A stretch of DNA of 64,000 nt from Castellaniella sp. (GTDB lineage Bacteria > Pseudomonadota > Gammaproteobacteria > Burkholderiales > Burkholderiaceae_B). The stretch is from assembly GCF_034675845.1 (NCBI RefSeq), contig NZ_JAUCCU010000002.1, positions 248,001 through 312,000 on the forward strand. The letters are read 5' to 3'. Positions 24,393-33,600 of this stretch are shown here, one piece after another (position 1 is the stretch's first letter; each line of letters starts with the position of its first letter). The notes under the pieces are model-generated. The model was not told the origin of the DNA. It saw only the letters and a program-made list of their open reading frames with translations, and ran no database searches. The translations under genes were made by a program, and so were the position numbers.

Positions 24393-25169
24393 TTATCCCA
24401 GGCGGATGAGGGCGACATCATCGGGTTCGCCATCAGGCAGGCTGCCGATGGCCAGCAAATCCGGGTCGCCCTCCAAGCGTACATAGTAACGCTCGTCTGC
24501 GGGGATGAGATTGCGCAGGCCCCACGCCTCGAAGGCAGTATCGGCCACCGTGAATTGCAGGCCTCTGAGTTCGTACTGGTTATCGGTGGTCGATGGCAGG
24601 CCGCCTTTGGGGCCCACGGCATGAAAATCGATCTTTGCCTGATTGCCGGCCACCCCGACCAAGGCGCCTGAGGCGGTGTGACCAGGTTGAGGATGGGTTT
24701 CCAGCCAGACCCCCAGGCGTTCATGGGCATGCAGGCCCAGTTGAGCCGGCCAGCGCGGCGCAATCGGGGCGTAGGCACGGGCGATGAGCTTTGCAGGCCA
24801 GCCCGCCGACAGTGGCGTCCAATCGTCCAGCACGGCCAGTCCCGGCATGGCTTGCGGTGCATCGGGCGTATCGTCCGTCAGCAGTGTGAAACCGTTGATG
24901 GCATGGCCCGCCTGGGTCTGCAGCATCAGTCTGAACAAGGCCAGGTCGCGGCGCAGGGCCGGATCGGCATAGCGGTTGGCCGCGCCAAAGACCACGGTGA
25001 CGGCGGCGTTTGCGCTGGCCGCTTCCTGGGCGGCGGCCAACCAGGCCAGGCCCTGGGGCCAGCGTTGCCCCCGGATAGGCAGGCCGTAGGGCTTGAGTTG
25101 CAGCGCAGCGGCCTGGGCTGCGTGTTCGTCATCGGAGAGGTTGATGAACCAGGCACATTTTTCGGTCAT
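24393..25169 (-). CDS. Unrecognised T6SS-linked protein between clpV and tssA
   Basis: 258 residues, no signal peptide or membrane segment. I do not recognise the family. The first third (CAWFINLSDDEHAAQAAALQ, ending VTVVFGAANRYADPALRRDL) resembles an alpha/beta cytoplasmic fold. The last third is beta-rich (YELRGLQFTVADTAFEAWGL, then ERYYVRLEGDPDLLAIGSL). It starts 15 bp after clpV and ends 26 bp before tssA, so it is almost certainly co-expressed with the sheath-recycling ATPase. A role in sheath or tip recycling is possible but not shown. Confidence 0.6.
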   Translation of the reverse strand: MTEKCAWFINLSDDEHAAQAAALQLKPYGLPIRGQRWPQGLAWLAAAQEAASANAAVTVVFGAANRYADPALRRDLALFRLMLQTQAGHAINGFTLLTDDTPDAPQAMPGLAVLDDWTPLSAGWPAKLIARAYAPIAPRWPAQLGLHAHERLGVWLETHPQPGHTASGALVGVAGNQAKIDFHAVGPKGGLPSTTDNQYELRGLQFTVADTAFEAWGLRNLIPADERYYVRLEGDPDLLAIGSLPDGEPDDVALIRLG

Positions 25170-25184
25170 GTCGGGAGCGGGCGC

Positions 25185-27908
25185 CTAAGCAAAGTGTGCA
25201 GTGAACTGGCCCTGCTCGTCCACCCCCAGTTGGGCTTGGCTGAGCTCCTGGGCATTGGCCATGTGCGTGAGCAGGGTATTGGACAGCAGTGGCAGCAGCG
25301 TGCCGCGCAAAATAAAGTCGATGTTGCGCGCGCCAGTGTCGACCTCGGTGCAGCGCTGGGTGATGGCGTCCACCACGGCATCGCTGATTTCCAGACGGAT
25401 TTTGTTGTTTTGCAGCATGCGGCGGGCGAGCTTGTCGAGCTTCAGGCGGACAATGCCCTGCAGCGCGTCGGTATTCAGGGTCAGGAAGGGCACAATCGTC
25501 ATGCGGGCCAGCAAGGCGGGTTTGAAGTGCTGCGACAGAATGGGTCGGATGGCCGCCTGAATGGCCTCTAGGGGCGGGTGCTCGTCCCCTGAGCAGAGTT
25601 CAGTGATCACGTCCAGGCCCAGATTGGACGTCAGGAACACCACCGTGTTGCGGAAATTGATTTCGCGGCCCTCGCCGTCGGACAACACGCCCTTGTCGAA
25701 GACTTGATAAAACAGGTTGACGACATCCAGGTGGGCTTTTTCGACCTCGTCCAGCAGCACTACCGAATATGGCCGCTGACGCACGGCCTCGGTCAGCACA
25801 CCACCCTCGCCATAGCCCACGTAGCCGGGGGGCGAACCCACCAGTCGGCTGACCGTGTGCTTTTCCTGGAATTCGCTCATGTTGATGGTGACGATGGATT
25901 GCTCGCCGCCGAACACGGTATCGGCAATCGACAGTGCGGTTTCGGTCTTGCCGGTGCCTGATGGCCCGACCAGCAAAAAGACCCCCATGGGCTGATCAGG
26001 ATCACGCAGGCCGGATCGAGCTGATTTCAGGACTTCGGCAATCGTGTTCAGGGCATGATCCTGGCCTCGGATGCGGGTTTTCAGCGTGTCTTCGAGACCC
26101 AGAGCGGCAGAGGCCTGGTCGCGCATCATCTTGCCCAGCGGAATGCCTGTTCGGTCGGAAACGACCTTGGCAATCGTGTCGCCAGAGACGTCAATGAAAA
26201 TGAGTTTTTCCTGAGTCTGCAAGGCGTCCAGGGCCTGCTCGGCCTGGATGAGTTCGGTCTCGATGGCTGCCGGATCGCGAGGCGTGGCGGCATCGGCAAC
26301 GGGGGGGGCATCACTAGCCTGTGTGTCTAGGGCTTCGTCGCTTGCCGCACCGGTGCTTGTGGTGGCGGCTGCAGTCGCCTGGCTGCGCTCTGCGCGTAGC
26401 GCCAGCACGCGATGGGCGGCATCGGCCTGTGTCTGGAAGCGTAGTCGTGCGGCGGTCAGCTGGGTCTGCGTATCGGCCAGGGATTGTTCGATTTCGTCCA
26501 GTCGGCTTGTGTCGGTGGGTACGCGGTTGGCTATGTCGCGCAGCAGGCCGGTTTTTTCGCGTTCCAGCATTTGTTGCTGGCGTTCCAGATCCTCGATGAA
26601 GTCGGGCTTGGAAGACAGGTTGATCTTGATGCGGGCGCAGGCGGTGTCCAGCAGGTCGATGGCCTTGTCGGGCAGTTGGCGTCCCGTGATATAGCGGTTC
26701 GAGAGCTCGGCGGCGGCGGCCAGGGCTTCTTCGCGGATGATGACTTGGTGAACTTGTTCGTAGCGCGGCTTGAGGCCACGTAAAATTTGCACGGCCATGT
26801 CCACGCTGGGTTCGTCCAGCTTGACCAGTTCGAAGCGTCGCGCCAGGGCGGCGTCTTTTTCAAAGTATTTTTTGTATTCGCTCCAGGTGGTGGCAGCGAT
26901 GGTGCGTAGTTCGCCGCGCGCCAGAGCGGGTTTCAGGAGGTTTGCTGCATCACTGGAACCGGCTGCACCGCCTGCCCCGATCAGGGTGTGGGCTTCGTCG
27001 ATGAATAGGATGATGGGCGTGGGGGATGCCTTGATTTCGGTGATCACGCCACGCAGGCGGTTTTCAAATTCGCCCTTGACGCCGGCACCGGCCTCCAGGG
27101 CACCCATGTCCAGGCCCAGAATGGTGACATCTTGCAGCAGATCGGGGACATCGCCTTCGGCGATCCGTACCGCCAGGCCTTCGATGACGGCGGTTTTGCC
27201 GACGCCGGGATCGCCCACGCAGATTGGGTTGTTCTTGCGGCGACGCGCCAGGATGTCGACCATCTGGCGGATTTCCGGATCGCGGCCGAAGACCGGATCG
27301 ATCTTGCCGTCGCGGGCCTTGGCGGTGAAGTCTTCGCAAAAGCGCTGGATGGCCGTGCCGCCGCGGCCATCGGGGCCGGCTGCCGGGGCGCCAGCACCGC
27401 CGCTGGCGCCGCCAGCGGCGGTGGCCATGCCGGTCTCGCGGGATTGGGCGGCAACCGTGCCCAGCAGTTGGATGACCCGGTCTTTGTCTAGGTGTTCCAG
27501 CAAGGCGCCATAGGTGCTGTTGGCATAAAAGGATGTCCGGGCGGTAAATGCCGCCAGCAGGGCACCCGAGCGGATGGATGATTCGAAGAGATCGACCGAT
27601 GCGATCATCCAGGCATCGGAGAACAGATCCGGCAACAGGGGCGAGAACTGGGGCCGCGCGCCGTTGCCGGTTTTAAAGGATTCCAGGGATTGTTCCAGCG
27701 CCCGCTGCAAGCGACCGGGGTCAATGTCGGCCTGGCGCAGGATCAGCCGGGTATCGCCGTTGGGGTCGTCGAGCAAGCGCACCAGCAGATGCTCGATGGT
27801 GATTTCGTAGTGGGTGCGATTCAGGCATAGGCCTGCCGCATTTTCCAGGGCGTCACGGCAAGCGGGGTTGAGACGCTCGACCAGGGATCTGAACTCGACG
27901 ATTTGCAT
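25185..27908 (-). CDS. tssH: T6SS sheath-recycling AAA+ ATPase TssH/ClpV
   Basis: 907-residue ClpV. The N-terminal Clp_N domain (1-150) binds the contracted TssC sheath. The first AAA+ module has Walker A GDPGVGKT (232-239) and Walker B LFIDEAHTLIG. A coiled-coil middle region follows. The second module has GPSGTGKTE, LLDEVEKAH and ESTRUCT-like arginine regions. A Gly/Ala-rich linker (about 160-185) and an Ala/Thr-rich insert after the coiled coil are slightly longer than usual. Function: disassembles contracted TssB/TssC sheath for reuse. It is separated from hcp upstream by a strong terminator, so it probably has its own promoter or depends on read-through. Confidence 0.97.
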   Translation of the reverse strand: MQIVEFRSLVERLNPACRDALENAAGLCLNRTHYEITIEHLLVRLLDDPNGDTRLILRQADIDPGRLQRALEQSLESFKTGNGARPQFSPLLPDLFSDAWMIASVDLFESSIRSGALLAAFTARTSFYANSTYGALLEHLDKDRVIQLLGTVAAQSRETGMATAAGGASGGAGAPAAGPDGRGGTAIQRFCEDFTAKARDGKIDPVFGRDPEIRQMVDILARRRKNNPICVGDPGVGKTAVIEGLAVRIAEGDVPDLLQDVTILGLDMGALEAGAGVKGEFENRLRGVITEIKASPTPIILFIDEAHTLIGAGGAAGSSDAANLLKPALARGELRTIAATTWSEYKKYFEKDAALARRFELVKLDEPSVDMAVQILRGLKPRYEQVHQVIIREEALAAAAELSNRYITGRQLPDKAIDLLDTACARIKINLSSKPDFIEDLERQQQMLEREKTGLLRDIANRVPTDTSRLDEIEQSLADTQTQLTAARLRFQTQADAAHRVLALRAERSQATAAATTSTGAASDEALDTQASDAPPVADAATPRDPAAIETELIQAEQALDALQTQEKLIFIDVSGDTIAKVVSDRTGIPLGKMMRDQASAALGLEDTLKTRIRGQDHALNTIAEVLKSARSGLRDPDQPMGVFLLVGPSGTGKTETALSIADTVFGGEQSIVTINMSEFQEKHTVSRLVGSPPGYVGYGEGGVLTEAVRQRPYSVVLLDEVEKAHLDVVNLFYQVFDKGVLSDGEGREINFRNTVVFLTSNLGLDVITELCSGDEHPPLEAIQAAIRPILSQHFKPALLARMTIVPFLTLNTDALQGIVRLKLDKLARRMLQNNKIRLEISDAVVDAITQRCTEVDTGARNIDFILRGTLLPLLSNTLLTHMANAQELSQAQLGVDEQGQFTAHFA

Positions 27909-27971
27909 GTACGGCTACCTGGAAAAATTAAAAATAGGGAGGAAGGTCCCGCAGCACAAGGCTTGGGGGAG

Positions 27972-28000
27972 AAAAACAGCCAGGCACTGGGCCTGGCTGT
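27972..28000 (-). terminator. Intrinsic terminator after hcp
   Basis: On the minus strand a 10-bp stem ACAGCCAGGC / GCCTGGCTGT with a 5-base loop is followed by TTTTTC. It lies 15 bp after the hcp stop and would produce high hcp-ended transcripts with partial read-through into clpV. Confidence 0.88.
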
Positions 28001-28015
28001 TGGGGAAAGACTGGA

Positions 28016-28504
28016 TCAGGACTTTGGAGCGTTCCAGGAATCCTGAGCTTCGATGCCATCGGGTGTGAAGGTTTCGATGATGGTCTCGTAGGTGAAGGAC
28101 ACGGCTTCCATGTGGCCCATGGACTTATTGGCCGGATCCAGGCAGATCGGGACAAATTTGTGCATGGAGGTGATGATGGCGTTTTTGATCTCTACCGTGT
28201 AGTAGAGCTCTTCTTTGCCTTGTGGTGAAATTCGATAGTATTCAAGCTTGGCGTCGGTCAGTTGTTCGCCCGAGGTCAATGCCTGAAAGAGCTTGGGCGA
28301 GGACTTATCGATTTCCTTGGTGATGGTCAGGGGACCATGGATACGCTTGCCGGTAGGCAGGCCCGTCTGGATGGACTTCGGGATTTCGATGGTGTGATCG
28401 ACTGCTTGGACAAGAATGGTATTTTCATGGCCCTGGATTGTGCAACTGCCGTCGATTTTGCCTTGAGTTTGACCTGTGAGGGTCAGGTAACCGGGCATTG
28501 GCAT
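28016..28504 (-). CDS. tssD: T6SS tube protein Hcp (TssD)
   Basis: 162-residue Hcp that forms hexameric rings of the inner tube. Family features: the start MPMPGYLTLTGQTQGKIDGS, the HTIEIPKSIQTGLPTGKRIH strand pair with the KRIHGPLTITKEIDKSSP block, and the C-terminal SFTYETIIETF. Length is standard with no effector extension. It follows tssC with a stable GCCGGC hairpin in the 51-bp gap and precedes a terminator, so its message can be abundant. Confidence 0.96.
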   Translation of the reverse strand: MPMPGYLTLTGQTQGKIDGSCTIQGHENTILVQAVDHTIEIPKSIQTGLPTGKRIHGPLTITKEIDKSSPKLFQALTSGEQLTDAKLEYYRISPQGKEELYYTVEIKNAIITSMHKFVPICLDPANKSMGHMEAVSFTYETIIETFTPDGIEAQDSWNAPKS

Positions 28505-28530
28505 GGTGGTTTCTCCTTAGAGGAATGTTT

Positions 28531-28546
28531 GCCGGCCGAAGCCGGC
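28531..28546 (-). promoter_or_regulatory. Hairpin in the hcp leader
   Basis: A 6-bp GCCGGC / GCCGGC stem with a 4-base loop lies 27 bp before the hcp start and directly after tssC. It may stabilise a processed hcp mRNA. Confidence 0.35.
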
Positions 28547-28555
28547 GTTCAGGGT

Positions 28556-30037
28556 TTATTTTTGGTCGAGCTTGCCCACCAGGGATAGGGTGAACGAGGC
28601 GCCCATATATTTGAAATGTGGGCGTACCAGCATGGAAACGCGGTACCAACCGGGATCGCCTTCTACGTCTTCGACATTGATCTGGGCGGTGCGCAAAGGT
28701 CGGCGGCTGCGAACCTCTGGTCCCGGAGCATCCATGTCGGCGACATACTGGCGGATCCAGTTGTTTAGTTCACCTTCTAGGTCTGCGCGTTCCTTCCATG
28801 TACCAATATTTTCACGTTGTAACACTTTGATATAGTGTGCCAAGCGACTGACCACGAAAATATAGGGCAATTGGGTGCCGAGTTTATAGTTGGTCTCGGC
28901 TTCTTTACCTTCTTTGGTATTGCCAAAGAATTTGGGTTTTTGGCAGGAGTTGGCCGAGAAAAACGCAGCATTGTCGCTGTTCTTGCGCATGGCCAGGCCA
29001 ATAAAGCCCTGTTCGGCCAATTCGAATTCCCGGCGTTCGGAAATCAGGACCTCGGTGGGGATCTTGGTCTGGATCTCGCCCATGGCCTGGAAGTTGTAGA
29101 TCGGGAGATCGCCCACCGTGCCGCCGCCTTGTGGCCCGATAATATTGGCGCACCAGCGGTAGTCGGCGAAACTGGCCGTCAGGCGCGAGGCGAAGGCAAA
29201 GGCGGCGTTGCCCCACAGAAAGGCATTATTGCCTGCCGTGACGTCTTCTTCGTAGTTGAATTTCTTGGAAGGTGTGGTGTCGTTGCCATAGGGCGTGCGC
29301 AGCAGGAAATGTGGCAGCACCAGCCCGACGTTGCGTGCGTCTTCGCTTTCGCGAAAGCCGTTCCATTTTGTGTATTGCGGCATCTCGAAGATCGAGGACA
29401 GGTCCTTGAGGTCGGGAAGCTTGGCGAAGTCGTCCAACCCGAAGAACTGCGAGCCGGCAGCGGCAATGAATGGGGCGTGGGACATGGATGCCACGCTGGC
29501 GCAGTATTGCAGAAGCTTGACGTCGGAAGATCCTGGCCCGAATTCGTAGTTGGCGATGATGGCCCCGAACGGCTGGCCACCAAATTGGCCGAATTCGGCG
29601 GTATAGCAGTTTTTGTAGAGGCCGGATTTGGTGACCTCTGGGGAATCCTCGAAATCACTGAGCAGATCGTCTTTGCTGACGTTCATGATCTGGATCTTGA
29701 TGTTTTCGCGGAAATTGGTGCGGTCGATCAGGAACTTCAGCGAGCGCCAAGAGGATTCCATGCGCTGAAAGTCCGGGTGATGCAGAATTTCATCGACCTG
29801 GCGGCAGAGTTTTTTGTCCAGTTCCGCGATCATGTCATCGGCCAGCGATGCCGTGATGCGGTCTGTGGCCCGGGCGGGGTCCAGCAGGGACGAAATAAAG
29901 GTCTGAATGCCTTGGCGGGTGATTGCGTAGGACTCGTCACCGGGGCGTACCCGGGTGGTCTCCAGTAGCTGGTCGATCAGGGATCCGCTGGCTTCCTGGG
30001 GGCTGGTTTGTTCCTGTTTTGCGGCTTCTTCGCTCAT
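28556..30037 (-). CDS. tssC: T6SS large sheath protein TssC
   Basis: 493 residues. The start MSEEAAKQEQTSPQEASGSL was chosen over an upstream ATG 13 codons earlier because it fits the family and leaves a better gap. TssC signatures include DKKLCRQVDEILHHPDFQRM, SWRSLKFLIDRTNFRENIKI, GPGSSDVKLLQYCASVASMS, FLWGNAAFAFASRLTASF and the C-terminal DVEGDPGWYRVSMLVRPHFK, needed for the ClpV/sheath fold. It pairs with TssB encoded immediately upstream. Confidence 0.97.
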   Translation of the reverse strand: MSEEAAKQEQTSPQEASGSLIDQLLETTRVRPGDESYAITRQGIQTFISSLLDPARATDRITASLADDMIAELDKKLCRQVDEILHHPDFQRMESSWRSLKFLIDRTNFRENIKIQIMNVSKDDLLSDFEDSPEVTKSGLYKNCYTAEFGQFGGQPFGAIIANYEFGPGSSDVKLLQYCASVASMSHAPFIAAAGSQFFGLDDFAKLPDLKDLSSIFEMPQYTKWNGFRESEDARNVGLVLPHFLLRTPYGNDTTPSKKFNYEEDVTAGNNAFLWGNAAFAFASRLTASFADYRWCANIIGPQGGGTVGDLPIYNFQAMGEIQTKIPTEVLISERREFELAEQGFIGLAMRKNSDNAAFFSANSCQKPKFFGNTKEGKEAETNYKLGTQLPYIFVVSRLAHYIKVLQRENIGTWKERADLEGELNNWIRQYVADMDAPGPEVRSRRPLRTAQINVEDVEGDPGWYRVSMLVRPHFKYMGASFTLSLVGKLDQK

Positions 30038-30094
30038 GCTTACATCCTGCGTGGTGTTCGATGGGGCCCCGTGCAACGGGGGTATGCAGAAGAT

Positions 30095-30586
30095 TTATTG
30101 TTTGTCTTCGATGTCGAGTTCTTTCAATAGCCGTTCGCGGGCAGCGTCGTCTTGGACGAGTTCCTGAAGTTTTTTGCGGAAGTCGGGAATATTGCCCAAG
30201 GGACCTTTAAGAGCTTTCAAGGCACCGCGCAATTCGACGATGGAGCGCAATTCCGGGACTTTTTCGACAATGCTGTCGGGCTGAAAATCCGCCAGCGATT
30301 CGAATTTCAGATTAACCGGGATATTGTCTTCGGAGCCGGGCTCCAGGCGGTTCGGGACCGAGAGATCCAGTGACAGGTTCTGGGCCTTGAGGACGTCGTT
30401 GTAGTTGTCCTTGTCGACGTTGATGGGCGCGCGATCCTCGACGCTGCGGTCATCGGCGCTTTGGGTGAAGTCGCCAAGAATCAGGAGCTTGAGAGGTAAT
30501 TCGACTTCGGCATGGGCATCACCAGTAGCTGGCTTATAGGTGATATTGACGCGTTCTTTTGGGGCGACGGATCCTTCTGTGGCCAT
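30095..30586 (-). CDS. tssB: T6SS small sheath protein TssB
   Basis: 163 residues with the TssB signatures: VNITYKPATGDAHAEVELPL, then LKLLILGDFTQSADDRSVED. The middle FESLADFQPDSIVEKVPELR and the C-terminal GPLGNIPDFRKKLQELVQDD follow. TssB/TssC dimers form the contractile sheath. It lies 57 bp ahead of tssC and 78 bp after tssM on the same strand. Confidence 0.96.
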   Translation of the reverse strand: MATEGSVAPKERVNITYKPATGDAHAEVELPLKLLILGDFTQSADDRSVEDRAPINVDKDNYNDVLKAQNLSLDLSVPNRLEPGSEDNIPVNLKFESLADFQPDSIVEKVPELRSIVELRGALKALKGPLGNIPDFRKKLQELVQDDAARERLLKELDIEDKQ

Positions 30587-30664
30587 GTGTGTCTCCTGTA
30601 ATGGCTAGCCCGATGGTGCAGGGCATGAAAATTTTGGCGCGAGATGCTTGGTTTTGTCAATGTT

Positions 30665-33600
30665 TTAAGTAGGGTTACTTTCTGTTGGCGGGATTTTTAA
30701 AGTCCGGCCAATCAGGATCAGGTTGTCATTTTTAATATGGTTGAGCTTTTGCAGAGCCTCTATGGTCGTGCCGTAATGCCGGGCAAGTGAATACAGAGTA
30801 TCACCGACCAAGACCTTGTGGGTGCGTTCTGGAGGCGCTGGTTTGGGCGGCGGTGGCGGCGGTGGTTCAGGCGCCTGCACCGGGTCGGGTTCGGGGAGGG
30901 GGTTCAGCAACAGATCTGCGCGCTGCTGGATATACAGCGGCAGGGTGGATGCTGTTTGACGGGGAGGGCCCGCAGTCCAGCATTGCCCGACCCGATCCGG
31001 AATTTTCAAGGCGACGCGGGCCGGAGTGACCCCAACCCCGGCGGCGGGAGTATCGGTCTCGGCCAGGTAGCTGAGTTGGTCTGCCATGGCCAGCAACTGG
31101 TCGGCGCCTGTGAAGTCATAGCGCACGTGGATGGTACGTACATCCAGCGCATCCAGGCGGGCTTGGGATTGCGGGAAATCTGCCGGGGTAAAAATATGTT
31201 CGCCGTCCTTGAAATCGGTCAGGAATCTGGCCATGCCCATGGGGCCGGGATAACGCTGGGTCAGGGTCAGATCGTCGATGTCAATGCGCAGCGTCACATC
31301 GCCGCATTGTTCAGGTGACCAGTCGAAGCTATTGGTGACCGCCATATTGAAGTTGTCCAGCGTGACTTCTTGCTGCGAGCATTGGATGGACAGGATGGCG
31401 GCGTAGGGCTGGGCTTTGGCCCCTTCGTTGACGCCCAGGGGGCGTGCCGTGATCAGGATGTTGGCGCTTTTGCCCTTGACGGCCTCGGCCTGCTTGGTCT
31501 TGACGACGGATTCCACCCGGGTATTGACCGAGCGATTGAGAAAGGGCAGGAAATCCGCATTCAGCGGGGCCTTGTAGCCGTCTTTGACCAGCAGGCTGAA
31601 GCCGCTGGCCTGACGCTGAACAAAGGGTTTCAGTGGTCCATCGGCAAATGCCCAGACAGAGCCCTGATCACCGAACAGTTGGTCGTTGGCCTCGCGTGAG
31701 CTGACGGCCAGTTGGGTTTTCCAGAGCACATCGTGTTCCCAGGCTTGCTGGATGTGGCAAGAGGCCTGTTCCAGGGCGTATTGCGTGAGGATGCGCAAAG
31801 GTCCGCCCACGAGTTTCCAGATCATCTGGTCATCGGGCTGGTTATAGCCGGATGCTTTCCGAAAGGCGTTGAGGCTATCTTGGGCCGTTTGCAGGTCGGA
31901 ACTGGCGGCTTTTGGGTTGGTGCCCAGGCTGAAGTAGTCGGCGGATAGTTGATAGGCCTGACCTGTGCCTTCCAGTGCCTTGGCGGCGGCTACGTCGAAT
32001 TGCTTGGCGTAGTCGGAAAATGCCTGGACCCCCTGGATGGACCGGTTGAGCGTAGTGCCAGCCGCCGCGGTGACGTGGCCTTTGATTTCCGGGTGCAGGA
32101 TGCGGGTGCCGATGGTATTGATGGTCTGGATGATGGCCGAGGCCTTGTCCAGCGAAATATTATCGCTGGACACCCGGCGCTGTGTGCTGAATTCGCGCGA
32201 AAACTGCAGCCAGCCAGGTAGCTCGGTATCCGGTGTGCCTGCGAACTCAGCGTTCAGGCGGTCGAAAAACAGATAGTAGGGGCTGGTGACGGTGTCGACG
32301 CGGGTGACCAGATCGCGCCAGGCGGGCTCATTGGTGATGAGCTGTTCGCCCTGATCGAACGACCAGGCGAAGCTGCGCCAGGTGTTCAGGCGCTCGCTGG
32401 CGTACCAGGCCTCGAAGGCGCCTTTCTTGAACTGGAAATCGGTGGATTGGTTCAGGGCCTGGCCGATTTCGTCCAGTTGTTTTTCGATGCGTTGGTAGCC
32501 GACCAGGGTCATGGCTGGCGGGATTTCATTGTGGTTGGTGCCCTGGGAACCGGGCAGCCAGAAGTCGCGTAGCGCAACTGGGCTGAGTCCGGACTGGTGA
32601 TTGGCCCAGGATAGCAGCCAGGGGAAATGGTCTGTCTGGTCGATGGCCTGCTGCAGCAACGTGCGGTCAGAGGTGGCGGTGTCTTCCAGCCAGGGGGCGT
32701 TGGTGGGGCTCCAGGCCTTGAAGGCAGCCGCCATTTGGGCCGGAGCGCCATCCAATGAAGAAGGCAGGTCCAGCCCTAATGTGGCGGTGATCTGCTCGGG
32801 TGCCTGGGGCATCTTCAGCAGTTGCTCGTAATCGGCGCCCTGGATGCGGGCCTGGGTCTGGTTGATGTTGCGGGTCAGGGTGAGGATGGCGGCTGAATAT
32901 GCCTGTTCATGTGCCGGGTCGTCCTGCTGCAGGGCCGGGATAATGACCTCGCGGCGGTTGCGTTCCAGTAGTTCGCGGTAGCCATCCACATAATTCGATT
33001 TGATGTCGTTCTCTAGGCCGATCAAATCCGGGCTGAAAGCCAGCCAGCGGGTGGCCCATTGCTGCTCGTGGTCGTCGATCAGGTTGATGATGCTGAGCAT
33101 GCCTCGCAATGCCTGAATGCGCTCTTGGGCGGGCTGGTCCTTATTCAGTGAGGTCTTGGGGTAGGCATCACGGATTTGCAGCAAGCTGGTGCGGGTCTGG
33201 TAGTAGGACACCAGGAGGAATCCCAGGGCTGCCAGGCACAGGCAGAGCCAGGTGAGTGTGGCAAGGTTGCGTGTGGCTTGCCGCCAGCGGTCGACGATGA
33301 TGGTAGGCTGCCAGGCACTGCGGTCAGCGGGCAGCACATATTCAAATACGTCATGCAGAAACAGCCCCTTGCGCACGGGCACCGGCCTGGTGTTGCCGGT
33401 TTTCTGATCCAGAATATCCGGCCAGTGCTGGCCATCCTGGTGGGCGCTGGTCAAAAAGATACCGCGCAACAGGGGTTGCTCCAGGTAGGGGCTATTGCCC
33501 ATGCTGGCAGCCAGGAATTGCTTCAGTCCGGCACGCAGGCGTTCGATTTCGTCAGGAAAGAGCAGCAGTTCGGGGCTGAGATCCAGCCCTTGGACAGCAG

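Noticed and set aside
28835..29968. 377-codon open frame antisense to tssC
   Set aside because: Opposite a fully conserved sheath gene; no ribosome site or motif.
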